Source of the DNA: Bacillus sp. es.036
Lineage (GTDB): Bacteria; Bacillota; Bacilli; Bacillales; Guptibacillaceae
DNA: 64,000 nt
Reading direction: 5' to 3'
Assembly (NCBI RefSeq): GCF_002563635.1
Contig: NZ_PDIZ01000001.1
Span: 806,001 to 870,000, forward strand
The notes beneath the pieces were generated by a model. It had not been told where the DNA came from. It saw only the letters and a list, made by a program, of their open reading frames with translations, and searched no databases. The position numbers were made by a program, and so were the translations under genes. Positions 17,872 through 27,272 of the stretch are shown one piece after another (the first letter of the stretch is position 1; each line of letters begins with the position of its first letter).

Positions 17872-18432
17872 GGAAGCAAGAAAGAAGCGTAAGATCTTGT
17901 TTTTCGCCTCTCGCTTTGGTATCTCATGCTTTTGAAGGAGGTGACTAAAAGCACGTTCCCCAGCTTCAAAAGCGCTAACTTCAAATTCGAGTTCAAAATC
18001 TTCTCGGTTAAGGTATTCGCTATGATCAAGAACGAGAAGTCCTTCATCCAGCATGTATTCTGCACGATGTGTTGTTAAACGTCCTAAATAGATAAGCTGA
18101 TCCTGAATACCGAACGCTTGTAGTTGAGTTAAGACTTCTCCTTCGGGTAAAGAAGCACTTTTCTTAATCGCTTCAAATGTTTCAAATGAAATTGGCTGAT
18201 GTGTTTCAAGCAATCCTTCATCTGCAGGTTGCTTTAATGTTAAGACAAACTTATCTTTTTTGTTGCGAACGCGTAATGCAGCTCCATTTTCTCGAATTAG
18301 AAAATCAGCTGTATCAAAATAATCATTCGTTTGCGTTTTAATGTTATTTTCTAACTTATGAGCAGTAAGTAAAGAAGTGTATTCTTCTTTCGTAAGCATA
18401 TTTTTAAATTCAATTTCTAGTTCCTGTGCCAA
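17857..18432 (-). CDS. yjbK: CYTH-domain phosphatase YjbK
   Basis: The protein is 191 aa from a TTG at 18432, preceded by AGGAGGACTCGTAC; the frame extends further upstream but without a ribosome site. It has the CYTH (CyaB/thiamine triphosphatase) signature ELEIEFK at residues 3-9, beta strands rich in Lys/Arg (RVRNKKDKFVLTLKQP) and the closing FELEFEVS. Such tunnel-fold proteins hydrolyse triphosphates, including inorganic triphosphate, with a divalent metal. Its length equals B. subtilis YjbK (about 190 aa). It is divergent from yjbL. Confidence 0.9.
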   Translation of the reverse strand: MAQELEIEFKNMLTKEEYTSLLTAHKLENNIKTQTNDYFDTADFLIRENGAALRVRNKKDKFVLTLKQPADEGLLETHQPISFETFEAIKKSASLPEGEVLTQLQAFGIQDQLIYLGRLTTHRAEYMLDEGLLVLDHSEYLNREDFELEFEVSAFEAGERAFSHLLQKHEIPKREAKNKILRFFLASQEQV

Positions 18433-18572
18433 GTACGAGTCCTCCTGTTTTGTTGGATATAAAAGAATTATGGCATATGTCTTGAAACAGAACAACAACG
18501 ATGAAATCCCCCAATGCATTATGATAAACTATTAGGTGATACATAATGGAAAGATTGAGAGGAGAGGTATTT

Positions 18573-18953
18573 GTGCCAGAACAATACTACATTATAACAG
18601 GGGAACTAACCGATCACACACTTACCTTTGGTTTGAATGAAAAAGTTGATCTAAGCCTCTATACAGCGACAGGCAATATGCTAGTGGATTCAGATTCCTT
18701 ATCGTTTGTTTATTTACTGGACGGGGGAGAAGGGTATACATACATTCGATTCCAGGAAGAAGTTTGGCCGATGTTAGCAAAAGTTCTTGAACAGGACGTG
18801 AACGTTACTGTTACTTCTGAACACGGTTCATCGTTAGAACTTGTCGATCTAAAAGAGGAACTTGGCTACCTCATTGAGAATATTAAAGGTAATTCGAACT
18901 ATGGAGAAGACATGAATCAAGCTGTTGAGAAAGTATTTCTAACAGCCTCGTAA
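18573..18953 (+). CDS. yjbL: Conserved hypothetical protein YjbL
   Basis: A small acidic protein of 126 aa from the GTG at 18573, which has GAGAGGAGAGG upstream. It carries mixed strands and an amphipathic C-terminal helix region (LVDLKEELGYLIENIK). No catalytic motif is visible. Assignment as YjbL rests on size and on its position between yjbK and yjbM, as in B. subtilis. It is probably cotranscribed with yjbM, 26 bases downstream. Confidence 0.78.
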   Translation: MPEQYYIITGELTDHTLTFGLNEKVDLSLYTATGNMLVDSDSLSFVYLLDGGEGYTYIRFQEEVWPMLAKVLEQDVNVTVTSEHGSSLELVDLKEELGYLIENIKGNSNYGEDMNQAVEKVFLTAS

Positions 18954-18979
18954 TAGATATCGTCGTTGGTGGTGGTTGG

Positions 18980-19621
18980 ATGAAAAATTGGGAAGAATTT
19001 TTAGCCCCGTATAAGCAAGCAGTAAACGAACTAAAGATAAAGTTAAAAGGTCTCCGTGAGCAGTTTGAAAAAGCCGATGATCATTCTCCTGTTGAATTTG
19101 TAACGGGGCGAGTGAAGCCCATTTCGAGCATTCTTGATAAGGCAAAAAACAAAAAGATTTCACTCGACCGGTTGCAAGAGGAGATGCATGACATTGCTGG
19201 GGTACGGGTCATGTGTCAGTTTGTGGAGGATATTAATAAGGTGATCCATCACCTTCGTGGAAGAAAAGACTTCGATATCATTGAAGAACGTGACTATGTG
19301 ACGAATCAAAAAGTAAGTGGCTACCGTTCTTATCATGTGGTTGTCCAATATCCGGTTCAAACAATTCAAGGTGAACAAATGCTTCTTGTTGAAATTCAAA
19401 TCCGCACGTTAGCGATGAATTTCTGGGCAACAATTGAGCATTCGCTTAATTATAAATACAACAAGAAGATTCCGGAGGATGTTAAAAAGCGTCTTCAGCG
19501 TGCTGCAGAAGCGGCATCTAAATTAGATGATGAAATGTCTGAAATACGCGGTGAAATCAAGGAAGCTCAAAAAGTATTTATGCAAAAAAAAGAAAATGAA
19601 CAAAAGAAAGCTGAAAATTAA
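18980..19621 (+). CDS. yjbM: Small alarmone synthetase (GTP pyrophosphokinase, RelQ/YjbM)
   Basis: A 213-aa small alarmone synthetase that makes (p)ppGpp from ATP and GDP/GTP, without the hydrolase domain of Rel. The RelA/SpoT synthetase motifs are visible: [16 protein letters not shown] near residue 72, [11 protein letters not shown] near residue 113, and [18 protein letters not shown] near residue 138. The C-terminal helix is Lys/Glu-rich and supports tetramer formation in RelQ. Its stop lies 19 bases before the nadF GTG. In B. subtilis the protein is also called SasB. Confidence 0.95.
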   Translation: MKNWEEFLAPYKQAVNELKIKLKGLREQFEKADDHSPVEFVTGRVKPISSILDKAKNKKISLDRLQEEMHDIAGVRVMCQFVEDINKVIHHLRGRKDFDIIEERDYVTNQKVSGYRSYHVVVQYPVQTIQGEQMLLVEIQIRTLAMNFWATIEHSLNYKYNKKIPEDVKKRLQRAAEAASKLDDEMSEIRGEIKEAQKVFMQKKENEQKKAEN

Positions 19622-19640
19622 AGTAGACGAGGTGCCTATA

Positions 19641-20441
19641 GTGAAATTTGCGGTAAAGTCCAAAGGGGATCAAACCTCCAACCAACTTCAGCAGCGAATT
19701 AAAAATTATTTGCGTGATTTTGATCTAGACTATGATGAAGTAGAACCAGATATTGTGATTTCAGTTGGCGGCGATGGAACGCTACTTCATGCGTTTCACC
19801 ATTATCAAGACCGATTGGCAGATACAGCGTTTGTTGGTGTTCATACCGGGCATCTCGGATTTTACGCTGACTGGACACCTGAAGAAGTCGAAAAGCTAGT
19901 GATTCATATTGCAAGAACGCCTTTTCAAATTGTGGAATACCCACTGCTTGAAGTAACGGTTCGTTATTTGAATAGCTCGAAAGAAAATCGTTACCTTGCA
20001 CTTAATGAATGTACAGTGAAAAGTGTGGAAGGTTCTCTCGTCATGAATGTGGAAATTAAAGGCGATTTATTCGAAACGTTTCGTGGTGATGGGCTCTGCA
20101 TTTCCACTCCTTCTGGAAGCACCGCTTATAACAAAGCGTTAGGAGGAGCGATTATTCATCCGGCGCTTCCTTCGATTCAGCTTTCTGAGATGGCGTCCAT
20201 TAATAATCGCGTCTTTCGTACGGTAGGGTCGCCACTAGTCCTTCCGCAACATCATACGTGTCTTTTAAGACCTGTTAACGACGCTGATTTTCAAATTACA
20301 ATCGACCATCTTTTCCTACTTCAGAAAGATGTAAAGTCGATTCAATATCGAGTGGCGGAAGAGAAAGTTCGATTCGCCCGTTTCAGACCATTTCCATTTT
20401 GGAAAAGGGTAAAAGAATCTTTTGTAGATGAAGTATATTAA
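19641..20441 (+). CDS. nadF: NAD kinase NadF (PpnK)
   Basis: The 266-aa enzyme phosphorylates NAD to NADP using ATP or polyphosphate. The [10 protein letters not shown] motif and downstream [10 protein letters not shown] are the family signatures, and the C-terminus [15 protein letters not shown] is typical of Bacillus. The start is GTG 19641 after GACGAGGTG; it gives exactly the B. subtilis length. The frame is open further upstream inside yjbM, but that portion is not homologous. Confidence 0.96.
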   Translation: MKFAVKSKGDQTSNQLQQRIKNYLRDFDLDYDEVEPDIVISVGGDGTLLHAFHHYQDRLADTAFVGVHTGHLGFYADWTPEEVEKLVIHIARTPFQIVEYPLLEVTVRYLNSSKENRYLALNECTVKSVEGSLVMNVEIKGDLFETFRGDGLCISTPSGSTAYNKALGGAIIHPALPSIQLSEMASINNRVFRTVGSPLVLPQHHTCLLRPVNDADFQITIDHLFLLQKDVKSIQYRVAEEKVRFARFRPFPFWKRVKESFVDEVY

Positions 20442-20445
20442 GAAG

Positions 20446-20484
20446 AGAAAGTACTGTTCAATTTTGGACAGTGCTTTCTTTTTG
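20446..20484 (+). terminator. Probable terminator after nadF
   Basis: GAAAGTACTGT and ACAGTGCTTTC form an 11-bp stem with one G-T pair, followed by TTTTT. The downstream rluD-type gene starts 27 bases later. Confidence 0.65.
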
Positions 20485-20510
20485 CTAAAGTAGTAATGAG
20501 GTGAATTTTA

Positions 20511-21398
20511 TTGGAAATTAAAATGAACTGGACAGTTTTAGAGAAAGAAGCACACATGGTACTTAGAGAATTTCTTTTAAGAGAAAAGAACCTATCACGA
20601 AGTATGTTAACGGATATCAAGTTTAAAGGCGGGCACTTGTTAGTAAATGGGGTCCACCAAAATGTCAGGACCATTTTAAATGAGGGTGATGTCGTCGAAG
20701 TAGTTTTCCCGGAAGAACAAATAAGCGACACGATGTACCCACAACAATTGCCATTAAGGATTTGCTATGAAGATGAGCACTTTTTGCTGATTAATAAGCA
20801 AGCAAATCTGCCAACAATCCCTTCTCGCCATTCGACAGCATCCCTTGCAGAGGGTGTTTTGCATTATTATAAAACAAGCAACTTAAACAGAACCATTCAC
20901 GCAGTCAATCGCCTTGATCGTGATACGTCAGGTCTCGTTCTCTTTGCAAAACATCGTTATGCTCATGATCTACTTTCAAGACAGCAGAAAAATAAAGAAA
21001 TGAAACGATCTTATCTTGCGTTAGTACATGGTGAGCTCAAAGAAGATGGTGAAGTAGAAGCCCCAATAGGAAGGAAGGATGATAGTATTATTGAAAGAAC
21101 AGTGCGATCAGATGGACAGTACGCTTTAACCAGGTATCATACAGTGAAGCGATACAAGGGTTTCTCTCTTCTCCAACTATCCTTACAAACAGGGCGTACA
21201 CACCAAATTAGAGTGCATATGGCTCATTTAGGACATCCTCTTCTAGGTGATGATCTTTATGGGGGGAAGAAAGAACTTATTTCAAGGCAAGCACTGCATA
21301 GTGCCCAGCTTGAATTTCACCATCCTTTCCTACAAAAAAAGCTCCGATTTGAAGCGGAGCTTGAAGAGGATATGCGTGAACTTATTGAAACGAAGTGA
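20511..21398 (+). CDS. yjbO: RluD-family 23S rRNA pseudouridine synthase YjbO
   Basis: A 295-aa enzyme that isomerises uridines in RNA. An S4-like N-terminal region is followed by the catalytic [18 protein letters not shown], whose central Asp is the nucleophile, and by [13 protein letters not shown] and [11 protein letters not shown], all RluA/RluD family motifs. The start is TTG 20511, seven bases after GAGGTG; an ATG four codons later is a weaker alternative. It converges on prpE with a 17-base overlap of coding ends. Confidence 0.93.
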   Translation: MEIKMNWTVLEKEAHMVLREFLLREKNLSRSMLTDIKFKGGHLLVNGVHQNVRTILNEGDVVEVVFPEEQISDTMYPQQLPLRICYEDEHFLLINKQANLPTIPSRHSTASLAEGVLHYYKTSNLNRTIHAVNRLDRDTSGLVLFAKHRYAHDLLSRQQKNKEMKRSYLALVHGELKEDGEVEAPIGRKDDSIIERTVRSDGQYALTRYHTVKRYKGFSLLQLSLQTGRTHQIRVHMAHLGHPLLGDDLYGGKKELISRQALHSAQLEFHHPFLQKKLRFEAELEEDMRELIETK

Positions 21399-22116
21399 AC
21401 TTCTCTGAAACGTAAGGCATGGATGATTGAACCGACGTTGTTTTCAGTTCCGGATAGCTCAGCGCTGTTAATTTGCCACCAAATACGCAACCGGTATCAA
21501 TGTTCACAGTATGATTGACCCACCTTGGTTCTAAGACAGGGGTGTGGCCATAGACAATGAGCGCACCACCTTCATATTGACTTGCCCAGTCTTTGCGAAT
21601 AGGCATCCCGTTTGGATGGGATTCGCCTGTTATGTCGCCGTAAAGTACAAAGGTTTTTACTTTTTTCCCAACTTGTCCAATGTATTTCTCTGGTATACCT
21701 GCATGTGCAACAATCAACTCTCCATCATCAAGAGACAAATAAAGCGGGGCATTCTCATATAGCGCAATAAACGATTCTTTTATCATCGTACGGTCTTTAG
21801 CTGGTAACGCATTAAGTTCGGCCGTCGTTGTCTCAAGACCGTGGGTTTGCTGAACGTTCCTGCCAATCAAATAACGATAGAATTTATTACAATGATTACC
21901 AGGGCAATAGAACGCCTGTCCACTTGTCACGAGTTGAGAAACGATTTTGACAACCGCTAGAGAGTCGTTCCCTCGATCTGTGATATCGCCAGGGAAAACA
22001 AGTTTTCTCCCATCAGGATGAAGGGGAACACCACTTTCCCAGTCATATCCAAGACGCATCGTGAGTGTTTTCAACTCATCATAACATCCGTGTATATCAC
22101 TGATTATATCGAACAC
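21382..22116 (-). CDS. prpE: Serine/threonine protein phosphatase PrpE
   Basis: The 244-aa metallophosphoesterase equals B. subtilis PrpE in length. The motifs are DIHG (residues 7-10), GDITDRG and PGNHCNKF, then HAGIP and YGHTPV, giving the two-metal PPP/symmetrical Ap4A-hydrolase-like core. In B. subtilis PrpE is linked to spore germination receptor control and can cleave Ap4A. Start is GTG 22116, preceded by AAGGAGGGAATAGAAA. The gene order yjbO-prpE is conserved. Confidence 0.94.
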   Translation of the reverse strand: MFDIISDIHGCYDELKTLTMRLGYDWESGVPLHPDGRKLVFPGDITDRGNDSLAVVKIVSQLVTSGQAFYCPGNHCNKFYRYLIGRNVQQTHGLETTTAELNALPAKDRTMIKESFIALYENAPLYLSLDDGELIVAHAGIPEKYIGQVGKKVKTFVLYGDITGESHPNGMPIRKDWASQYEGGALIVYGHTPVLEPRWVNHTVNIDTGCVFGGKLTALSYPELKTTSVQSSMPYVSEKFTSFQ

Positions 22117-22193
22117 TTTCTATTCCCTCCTTATATGTTCTATCTTTTCCCTAAAGATAGAACAAGTATCACCATGAATCTAAGTTCCATATA

Positions 22194-22224
22194 AAAATAA
22201 CCTGCCGCGGTGGCAGGTTATTCA
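22194..22224 (-). terminator. Terminator of the rodA-type gene
   Basis: Read on the minus strand, AATAACCTGCC-ACCGC-GGCAGGTTATTTTTAT is a stem of about 11 bp with T-run; the 5' arm includes the stop codon. Confidence 0.88.
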
Positions 22225-23402
22225 AACATATACGTTTTAGTTCGAGAGCGAACGTTTAAGACAAGACCAACTGCAATCATGTAGGTTAAAAGGGCACTTC
22301 CTCCGTAGCTGACAAAAGGTAGTGGAATTCCGGTGATCGGTAAGATTCGAATCGTCATTCCAATGTTTTGAAATACCTGGAAAGTAAGCATTCCGATGAC
22401 ACCAGCACAAAGGTAGCTTCCGAATGATTCATTGCTTTCAAGAGCGGTATGAATCATGCGATAAATGAGCATGAAGAAAATCGAAATCGTAATGCTTGCA
22501 CCAATGAAACCAAATTCTTCTCCGATAACGGCAAAAATAAAGTCAGTGTGTGCTTCAGGAAAGTAAACAGTACCATCTGCATAGCCTTTTCCTTCAAGTT
22601 TACCTGACCCAATTGCTAGAATCGCTTTCGTAGCTTGATAGCCAGCATCCGCATATTCTTCTGGAGCAAGCCAGCCGTAGAATCGGGCTAGTTGATACTC
22701 ATCAAGTAAGTAAGCTTTAAAGAATGCGGGAAACTTGAAGAAAATAAAGACGAAAGTAGAAATACCCGCTACACCTATTAAACTTAAAAGAGAAAGAAGT
22801 CTCCAACGTACGCCGGATACTAGCGTAATGCTAACAACGATTGCTGTAAATACCATCGCTGTACCAAGGTCAGGTTGAGCCATAACAATAAGCAGAGGAG
22901 CAGCGGCAATACCGAAGATCTTCGCTAAAAGGATCAGATCTGTCTGAATGGTTTTTGATGGATGGTTTTCATGATGCGAGACAGAAGCTGAAGCAATGGC
23001 AATAATTAAAAAAATCTTCATAAACTCAGATGGCTGCACACTTCCGAGACCAGGAAGAACGAACCAGCTTTTGGCACCATTTCGAATTGGCGCGATTTGA
23101 TAACTTCCAATATATTCTGGACTTACTGCTAGTAAAATTAGAAGAAGAATTCCAAATCCGTAGAGATACCAGGAAAGCTGCCTAAAGCGATCAAAATCAA
23201 TGACCAGTGTGAGCGAAAGTACGAAAGCACCAACGAAATACCATGTAAGCTGTCTTCCTGCAAAGTTAAAGTTTTTCAATTCTCCAGGGAGTGAGGCCTG
23301 GGCACTGTAGATCGCAACAGTACTAATACACATCAGAAGAAATACAAAGAACAAAAGTGTAAAATCTATTTGTTGCCATGGTGTTTGATTGTCATTGTTC
23401 AT
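22218..23402 (-). CDS. rodA: RodA-type SEDS peptidoglycan glycosyltransferase
   Basis: A 394-aa integral membrane protein with about ten TM segments. SEDS proteins polymerise glycan strands from lipid II. Family motifs include QPSEFMK near residue 130, AQPDLGTA, the long extracellular loop with DEYQLARFYGW, and the C-terminal TDFIFAVIGEEFGFIGA and PLPFVSYGGSA. The spacing fits the rod-shape elongation member RodA better than FtsW or SpoVE. Start ATG with AAAGGA nearby. It is not part of this locus in B. subtilis. Confidence 0.87.
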   Translation of the reverse strand: MNNDNQTPWQQIDFTLLFFVFLLMCISTVAIYSAQASLPGELKNFNFAGRQLTWYFVGAFVLSLTLVIDFDRFRQLSWYLYGFGILLLILLAVSPEYIGSYQIAPIRNGAKSWFVLPGLGSVQPSEFMKIFLIIAIASASVSHHENHPSKTIQTDLILLAKIFGIAAAPLLIVMAQPDLGTAMVFTAIVVSITLVSGVRWRLLSLLSLIGVAGISTFVFIFFKFPAFFKAYLLDEYQLARFYGWLAPEEYADAGYQATKAILAIGSGKLEGKGYADGTVYFPEAHTDFIFAVIGEEFGFIGASITISIFFMLIYRMIHTALESNESFGSYLCAGVIGMLTFQVFQNIGMTIRILPITGIPLPFVSYGGSALLTYMIAVGLVLNVRSRTKTYMFE

Positions 23403-23500
23403 GATATAATCCTTTCTAAAGAAAAGCGTTCCTTCTTTTAATCACATTTCCTATCTTATCTGAAATCCTTCCGTTTGCAAATCGGTTCCTGTATTTATTT

Positions 23501-23530
23501 TTGACAAAATAACTACACACCGACTAAGAT
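23501..23530 (+). promoter_or_regulatory. Candidate sigma-A promoter for mgtE
   Basis: A perfect TTGACA (23501-23506) and TAAGAT (23525-23530) are spaced by 18 bases. The transcript would have a ~135-base leader before mgtE containing a TTATCG/CGATAA hairpin near 23590-23611. I looked for the M-box magnesium riboswitch core and did not find it. Confidence 0.5.
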
Positions 23531-23672
23531 AGGAAGGTAATTTTACTTTCTTTGCGTAATCGATTAAGGGAGCAGTACCTAAGCAAAGCTTATCGAAGTT
23601 TTACGATAAATGATATAGCCATATTTGAGCATTTGTAACTTTGTTATAAAAAACAACAGGGAGGTGTGCAGA

Positions 23673-25034
23673 GTGGCTTACCAGGAGCAAGAGACGCAGG
23701 CTTTATACGACGCACTCATACGTCACTTAGATCAAGAAGAAATAGACGCATTTCGTGAGTTATTTCTCGACATTCACCCATATGAACAATCGCAGTTCTT
23801 TTTAACAGTATCAGAACATATTAGGCTACTCGTGTACACCTATTTATCACCACGAGAGATGGCAGAAATCTTCCAGAACTTCGATATTGAAGAACAAGAA
23901 GAATATATTTCAGAGATGGAGCCGGCTTATGCGGCGAAGATGCTTGCTGAGATGTACGCCGATGATGCCGTTGACGTATTAAATGAGTTAAATCCAGAAC
24001 AGATTGCAAGCTACTTAACCATCATGGATGATGATGCAGCGGATGAAATTAAAGAGCTGCTTCACTATGAAGAAAAGACAGCCGGTAGTATTATGACGAC
24101 CGAATTTGTATCAATCCGCGCACACCAAACGGTAAAGCGAGCGATGCAAATCTTAAGGCAGGAAGCGCCAGAAGCAGAAACAATCTATTATATCTTCGTA
24201 TTAGATGAACAAAAAACGCTCGTCGGCGTTATTTCTTTGCGAGATTTAATTATTGCAGAAGAAGATACGTTAATTGAAGAAATCATGAATGAACGAGTTG
24301 TTTCAATTTCGGTTGGCGAGGATCAGGAAGAAGCCGCGAGAATTATGCGAGATTATGACTTTCTAGCTCTTCCGGTTCTTGATTTTCAAAACCATTTACT
24401 CGGGATTATCACACACGATGATATCGTTGATGTAATCGAAGAAGAAGCATCAGAGGATTATTCAAAACTCGCTGCGATTTCAGATGACGGTTCATTTGAT
24501 CGCAATCCGTTTTCTTCAGCAAAAAAGAGACTTCCCTGGCTGATTATCCTTCTGTTTCTAGGGATGATGACAGCGAGTTTAATTGGTCAATTTGAAGTAA
24601 CGCTCGATAAGGTGCCACTTCTTGCGGTCTTTATCCCTCTAATAGCCGGGATGGCAGGGAATACGGGGACGCAGGCCCTTGCGGTTGTTGTTAGGGGACT
24701 TGCAACGGGAGATTTTGAAGAGAATAGTAAGTGGACCTTAATTGTGCGAGAAGCAGGAACTGGTCTCATTACAGGCGCAACCTCTGGTGTTCTTGTAACG
24801 ATTATTATTTTTTTGTGGAAAGGAACCTTTTTACTTGGCTTATTGGTTGGCTTTTCGTTATTATTTACGTTGATTGTCGCAACACTCGCTGGTGCACTTG
24901 TCCCATTATTAATGCATAAGCTTAACATAGACCCTGCTGTTGCTTCAGGGCCATTCATCACGACGATTAACGACATTATCAGTATACTTATTTATTTTGG
25001 AATGGCGACTGCATTTATGAGCCAGCTTGTTTAG
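23673..25034 (+). CDS. mgtE: Magnesium transporter MgtE
   Basis: The 453-aa channel starts at GTG 23673, preceded by CAGGGAGGTGTGCAGA. An N-terminal helical domain (about 1-130) is followed by two CBS domains (about 135-255, with VGVISLRDL and LGIITHDDIVDVI) and five TM helices (about 285-450) containing the signature AGMAGNTGTQALAVVVRGL of the Mg2+ pore. The cytoplasmic domains sense magnesium and gate the pore. It is an insertion relative to the B. subtilis gene order, and precedes yjbQ by 33 bases; the two may be cotranscribed. Confidence 0.95.
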   Translation: MAYQEQETQALYDALIRHLDQEEIDAFRELFLDIHPYEQSQFFLTVSEHIRLLVYTYLSPREMAEIFQNFDIEEQEEYISEMEPAYAAKMLAEMYADDAVDVLNELNPEQIASYLTIMDDDAADEIKELLHYEEKTAGSIMTTEFVSIRAHQTVKRAMQILRQEAPEAETIYYIFVLDEQKTLVGVISLRDLIIAEEDTLIEEIMNERVVSISVGEDQEEAARIMRDYDFLALPVLDFQNHLLGIITHDDIVDVIEEEASEDYSKLAAISDDGSFDRNPFSSAKKRLPWLIILLFLGMMTASLIGQFEVTLDKVPLLAVFIPLIAGMAGNTGTQALAVVVRGLATGDFEENSKWTLIVREAGTGLITGATSGVLVTIIIFLWKGTFLLGLLVGFSLLFTLIVATLAGALVPLLMHKLNIDPAVASGPFITTINDIISILIYFGMATAFMSQLV

Positions 25035-25067
25035 CGCTTAAATGCAGACGTTTGGAGGAGGAAAGAA

Positions 25068-26915
25068 ATGGAACACGGTGCATCCGTATCATCACTTGTT
25101 ATCGTAGTCGTTATCGCATTTGTTATACCGTTTATCTTACACCGCTTCAGACTGAATTTCTTGCCGGTTGTAGTTGCTGAGATTATTGCTGGGATCTTCA
25201 TTGGCCAAAGTGGGTTTAATTTAGTTCAGGGAGATACGTGGCTTGATACGTTATCAACGCTAGGCTTCATTTTTCTCATGTTTTTAAGTGGTCTTGAAAT
25301 TGATTTTTCGGTTTTTGCGAATAAAAAGAAAAAAGTAAAGCTCCCGAGCGGTAAGTTTGAACCAAATCGTGTTCTTGTGTCGTTCATTGTATTTGTTCTT
25401 ATTTTCGTTGTATCCTATCTCCTTTCATTACTGTTTGTTGTTCTTGGATACACCGACAATGCGTTCTTTATGACACTGATTATCTCCACCATCTCGCTTG
25501 GTGTTGTTGTGCCGACATTGAAGGATGCCAACATAATGAAAAGCAGTATCGGACAAACGATTCTTCTAATCGCCGTTATTGCCGATCTTGCTACCATGAT
25601 TTTATTGGCCATTTTCGTTTCTCTGAATTCAGGTGGAGAAGGGAATATGTGGCTGCTTCTCATTCTTTTCGGAGCTGGGATTCTACTTTATTTCCTTGGC
25701 GCTTATTTCAGACATCTTTCCTTTATTGAAACGATGTCAAAAGGGACCATTCAAATCGGCACGAGAGCCGTATTTACGTTAATTATTGTATTGGTAGGGA
25801 TTTCTGAAACAGTTGGTGCTGAAAACATTTTAGGTGCCTTCCTTGCAGGGGCACTCGTTTCGTTACTCTCTCCAAATACAGAACTTGTCCAAAAGCTTGA
25901 TTCATTTGGATATGGTTTTCTAATCCCGATCTTTTTCGTTATGGTTGGGGTGGAGTTGGATATTTGGTCTCTATTCCAGGACCCGAAAGTCTTAATCTTA
26001 ATTCCACTTCTATTAATTGCGCTTTTCGCTTCAAAGCTTGTGCCAGTAGTCGTTTTAAGGAAATGGTATGATACAAAAACGGTGCTTGGTTCAGGAATGC
26101 TACTCACATCAACACTTTCTCTCGTTATTGCGGCCGCAGAAATTGGGGAACGTATTAACATCATTGATGATCAACTGTCATCTGCATTAATTTTGGTTGC
26201 GATTATGAGCTGTATACTAGCACCAATTCTCTTCAAGAAATTAATGCCGAAACCAGAAGAAAGTTCACATGCAAAGAAGCTTGCGATTATTGGGGCGAAC
26301 CAAATTACGTTACCGATCTCGCTTGAACTTGATCCTGCGAATTATGAAACATCCATTTATCATACGAAGCAGGAAAAAGTGGATTCTGAGAAGCAAAGTA
26401 GTCACTTTAAAGTCATCGAACTATCTGATTATAGTATCGATACGTTAAAGAACAGTGCGGTTTTTGATGCAGATATTCTTCTTATTTCTTCAGGAGATGA
26501 TGAGACGAATTCAGACATCGCTGTATTTGCGAAAGAATATGGAACCGAGCGTGTCATTGCACGAATTGAGCTTACTGAAATAGCGGATCAGCTACGAGAG
26601 CTTAATATTGATGTGTTTTCAGTGTTCTTCTCCACAAAAGCACTGCTAAAAGCGCTCATCGAATCGCCAGGTGTTGTGAATATCTTTACTCGCGAAGAAA
26701 ACGCGCTTTATCAAATTAACATGAACAATGTGGAATACAATGGCGTTCCACTGCGTAGCTTCCCGTATCTCGGGGATACGATCATCGTTCGTATTTTCCG
26801 CGGAAAAGATTCCATTGTCCCTCACGGCGATACAGAACTTCGAATCGGTGATCGCTTGATCGTAACAGGAAGTAGTGAGAGTGTCGACGAAGTGCGCACG
26901 CTGTTAAGCTACTAG
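25068..26915 (+). CDS. yjbQ: Kef-type cation/proton antiporter YjbQ
   Basis: A 615-aa CPA2-family transporter: about 12 TM segments (residues 5-390), including the conserved LFLMFLSGLEIDFSVF and NILGAFLAGAL stretches, then a cytoplasmic RCK region. That region has a TrkA-N-like part starting at KKLAIIGANQ (residue ~405) and a TrkA-C part ending with TELRIGDRLIVTGS. Such proteins export K+ (or Na+) in exchange for protons under ligand control. Length and location match B. subtilis YjbQ. Start ATG with GGAGGAGGAAAG. Confidence 0.93.
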   Translation: MEHGASVSSLVIVVVIAFVIPFILHRFRLNFLPVVVAEIIAGIFIGQSGFNLVQGDTWLDTLSTLGFIFLMFLSGLEIDFSVFANKKKKVKLPSGKFEPNRVLVSFIVFVLIFVVSYLLSLLFVVLGYTDNAFFMTLIISTISLGVVVPTLKDANIMKSSIGQTILLIAVIADLATMILLAIFVSLNSGGEGNMWLLLILFGAGILLYFLGAYFRHLSFIETMSKGTIQIGTRAVFTLIIVLVGISETVGAENILGAFLAGALVSLLSPNTELVQKLDSFGYGFLIPIFFVMVGVELDIWSLFQDPKVLILIPLLLIALFASKLVPVVVLRKWYDTKTVLGSGMLLTSTLSLVIAAAEIGERINIIDDQLSSALILVAIMSCILAPILFKKLMPKPEESSHAKKLAIIGANQITLPISLELDPANYETSIYHTKQEKVDSEKQSSHFKVIELSDYSIDTLKNSAVFDADILLISSGDDETNSDIAVFAKEYGTERVIARIELTEIADQLRELNIDVFSVFFSTKALLKALIESPGVVNIFTREENALYQINMNNVEYNGVPLRSFPYLGDTIIVRIFRGKDSIVPHGDTELRIGDRLIVTGSSESVDEVRTLLSY

Positions 26916-26918
26916 TGC

Positions 26919-26952
26919 TAACCCCTTTCTCATCATGAGAGAGGGGATTTTT
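26919..26952 (+). terminator. Terminator after yjbQ
   Basis: ACCCCTTTCTC-ATCAT-GAGAGAGGGGATTTTT forms a 10-bp stem and T-run. Confidence 0.88.
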
Positions 26953-27030
26953 ATGTTTTGAGGGTTAGGGAATAAATGTATGGGACAGGGCGATACTTCT
27001 ATCATAGGCGAACGGAAGGAGGAGAAGAGA

Positions 27031-27183
27031 ATGAATACTGAAATTCCAAAAGTAATTTGTCCCGTTTGTGGAAGAACCAATGAGATGGAGAAGTCCATAA
27101 CGGCTCAGTCAAATCAAAACATCATTTTTGAATGTCCCGCATGTGGTTATGAGAGACGAAATATTCAAACAAGTAAAGGGTGA
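27031..27183 (+). CDS. Small zinc-ribbon protein (50 aa)
   Basis: From the ATG at 27031 (GGAAGGAGGAGAAGAGA upstream) the product is 50 aa with two CPxC knuckles, CPVCGR and CPACGY, 22 residues apart, forming a likely zinc ribbon. There is no other domain. It occupies the place where B. subtilis has the tenA-thiamine genes between yjbQ and fabI. Its function is unknown; binding to nucleic acid or a protein partner would be typical of such ribbons. Confidence 0.78.
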   Translation: MNTEIPKVICPVCGRTNEMEKSITAQSNQNIIFECPACGYERRNIQTSKG

Positions 27184-27214
27184 AAAATCCTCATGGTACA
27201 TGTTTGATAAACCA

Positions 27215-27239
27215 TGTTATACTTAGGACGTGGTGCTAA
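27215..27239 (+). promoter_or_regulatory. fabI promoter with FapR-like operator
   Basis: An extended -10 (TGTTATACT, 27215-27223) is followed at 27223-27239 by TTAGGACGTGGTGCTAA, a 17-bp palindrome of form TTAGnAC-N3-GTnCTAA. This fits the FapR operator type, in which the malonyl-CoA-responsive repressor controls fabI and other fatty-acid genes. It overlaps the -10 and start region, a repressing position. Confidence 0.68.
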
Positions 27240-27272
27240 TAACTAATAATAAATTCGAGGAGGAGCATGGAT

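Noticed and set aside
23531-23672. M-box (magnesium) riboswitch upstream of mgtE
   Set aside because: The leader is about the right length, but I could not find the conserved core of the class; only a simple hairpin is visible.
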